A DNA stretch of 26,193 bases from Chrysochromulina parva (taxonomy: Eukaryota; Haptophyta; Prymnesiales; Chrysochromulinaceae). The notes under the pieces are model-generated. The model had not been told where the DNA came from and made no database searches. It was given only the letters and a program-made list of their open reading frames with translations. The DNA is taken from contig PJAB01000464.1 of the NCBI GenBank assembly GCA_002887195.1, forward strand, positions 1 through 26,193, read 5' to 3'. Of the stretch, positions 24,800 through 26,193 are shown piece after piece. The number at the start of each line of letters is the position of its first letter. The stretch's first letter is position 1. Position numbers and translations under genes: made by a program.

Positions 24800-25992
24800 C
24801 TAGGCGGCGGCGGCCGTGCGACTTTGCCTCCACCGCCAGTACCTCTCGCGAATCGGATCGAGCTTCACAAGCTCCTCGCATAGAGCCGCCGCGCGAGTCA
24901 GCTCTGCTGCCTCAGCACTCGCGACCAGTATGTCTACGAGGAGCGAGATTGCCGGCACGCAGCGTGGTGGGCCGCCGAGCGCATGGCTCCCGGCAGGAAC
25001 GGAGGCCTCTGCCGGTGCGGCGCCGTCCACGCCGGCGGGCGCGCTGTTCGGCGCTGGCAGGGGGGCGCTGAGCCGCTCGCACGTTTGACGAAGCTGTGGG
25101 AATCTGGAGTAGCCAAGCGGCTCGACGAGGCCCTTCACGTACGCCCACGGCGACGGGTTGGACGGCGCGCGCGCAATTTGCTTGAGCGTATCTGCACACA
25201 CACACGATAGGGGAGACAAGCTCGGCGCTCAGAACGGCGGCCCGGGGCACGTGCCCGCAGAGCGGCGTGTGTGATGGCGGGCGCGAGCGCACAGGCAATC
25301 TCGGAGGCGACAAGATCCGGCGAATTGAGGTCCGCCGACGCCTGCAGCACAAAGTAGCGCTGGTTCCACGCCGAGTTGTTGCGCACATCCGCGCTCAGAA
25401 GCTCGTCGACGTATGCGAGCTCGGCGGCCCACAGGTCGAACGTCTTGAGCACCCACTGCCGGTGACCCCAGGCATGGTAGTTCTTCGCATCATCGTCGAG
25501 CACCGCCGCGATGAAGTCGAGCTCGCCGGTCGCATCCCCAAGCGCGGCAATGCACGCGCGACGGTGGAACCACACCTGGTAGTTCTTTACGTTGTGCATG
25601 CACTGCTCTGAGCAGTATTTGAGCTCCTCACGCCACGCGGCGAGGCGCTCTTCTTCGGGATCGTTTTTGTGCATCTCAGCCACGCAGCGGCGCCGGTACT
25701 GCCACGCCGTGTAGTTGGCCGCGTTGTGATCGATCACCTCGGCGGAGAGATGCAGCGCACGCTCAGAGTACTCCTCATTCACAAGCACACGTCGGAAGTA
25801 GCCCATGACGATCGTGAATGCCTGTGAGTACGCGATTCGGACCACGGGCACGGGCCCATCGTCCTGCTCAATCGGCGTCAGATCCGAGAAGATCTCCGCG
25901 ATGGAATCCATCGTGCCAGGACGCCAGTGTGGCGTCGACTCGCTCCCCGCCGCAAGGAACAAGTTCGAGGCGCCGAGACGGGCGAAGCGCAT
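24800..25992 (-). CDS. FNTA: protein farnesyltransferase/geranylgeranyltransferase-I alpha subunit
   Basis: Two exons, 25293-25992 and 24800-25191; 363 residues. The alpha subunit pairs with a farnesyl- or geranylgeranyl-specific beta subunit to attach prenyl groups to C-terminal CaaX cysteines. The PPTA repeat signature is clear: VVRIAYSQAF, LNxR-type helices NAANYTAWQYRRRC, NVKNYQVWFHRRAC, DAKNYHAWGHRQWVL and DVRNNSAWNQRYFVL, then, after the intron, NPSPWAYVKGLV and the terminal IRERYWRWRQ. Splicing restores EIAYTLKQIA, matching the family's E-x-x-Y-T-L pattern, and total exon length is a multiple of three. The start may be 25992 or the ATG at 25911 (MDSIAEIFSDL), which begins nearer the usual domain edge; the shorter form is 336 residues. 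The C-terminal region contains a low-complexity Ala/Pro insertion (about 291-316). Confidence 0.92.
25192..25292 (-). other. 101-nt GT-AG intron in FNTA
   Basis: On the minus strand the donor is GCCT|GTGCGC and the acceptor TGTGTGTGCAG|AT. The split codon is T|AT (Tyr). The unspliced frame runs on from 25292 to a stop at 25135 with Arg-rich non-family sequence, so the intron is needed for the conserved fifth repeat. Confidence 0.85.
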
Positions 25993-26193
25993 ATTGAGCG
26001 ACAGAAAAAGCGCGCAAGCAAACTAAGGGTGAGCGTGATCCTATAAACGTACTAAACCTTTAGACGCACACGCCGTCCGAAGGAAATGCCTGAGGCTATA
26101 CTGAGGCTGCTCTGTTAGACGGTCCCTGCCGTCTTGTGTTAGTGTGTGCCCCCTGTGTGTGGCCCTGCCCTGGCTTGCGGCCCCCGGAGCGTG

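Noticed and set aside
1..26193. tRNA, rRNA or spliceosomal RNA genes
   Set aside because: No B-box-like GGTTCGANNCC in a cloverleaf context and no recognisable rRNA or U-RNA core sequences by eye; a covariance-model scan would be decisive.

Overview
The window is nuclear DNA from a GC-rich, gene-dense microbial eukaryote, most likely a unicellular alga. Evidence: monocistronic genes on both strands with their own promoters, GT-AG introns that restore conserved protein sequence (25192-25292 and 23926-24003), Kozak-like starts (GCCACC before the ATG at 9250), and eukaryotic families (tubulin-tyrosine-ligase family, farnesyltransferase alpha subunit, BTB-BACK, EF-hand, SOUL haem-binding). A 1517-residue secreted protein with Ser-Pro-Pro-Pro spacers is typical of algal wall or matrix glycoproteins. 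Introns are few and short. A haptophyte or similar secondary alga would fit, but the lineage is a guess.

Layout: 143-1615 (-) J-domain/TCAIM-like protein; 1753-2171 (+) a probable broken reading frame; 2195-3700 (+) Ala/Glu/Arg-rich coiled-coil protein; 4008-4688 (+) poly-Gln protein with hydrophobic N-terminus; 4948-6339 (+) tubulin-tyrosine-ligase-like enzyme; 6735-7211 (+) small unknown protein; 8087-9250 (-) BTB-BACK protein; 9535-14088 (+) giant Pro-rich extracellular protein; 14578-18615 (-) 1345-residue orphan with a Rossmann-like motif; 18829-20382 (+) EF-hand protein; 21050-21892 (-) histidine phosphatase; 22279-23613 (-) SOUL protein; 23829-24299 (+) a small two-exon gene with a predicted signal peptide and GPI-like tail; 24800-25992 (-) two-exon farnesyltransferase/geranylgeranyltransferase-I alpha subunit.

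There is no operon and no obvious common pathway. Two gene pairs diverge from short shared upstream regions that contain repeated motifs: BTB-BACK/matrix protein (284 bp) and orphan/EF-hand (213 bp). Convergent gaps (7212-8086, 14089-14577, 20383-21049) carry short direct repeats or palindromes of unknown role.

The most novel items are: the matrix protein, whose four Cys-bracketed globular modules each appear to contain three copies of a ~65-residue motif, suggesting an undescribed beta-trefoil-like fold strung on hydroxyproline-type linkers; the small predicted surface protein with an in-frame 84-bp duplication, hidden by an intron; and the 1345-residue orphan. All functional statements rest on reading motifs by eye; no database search was possible.
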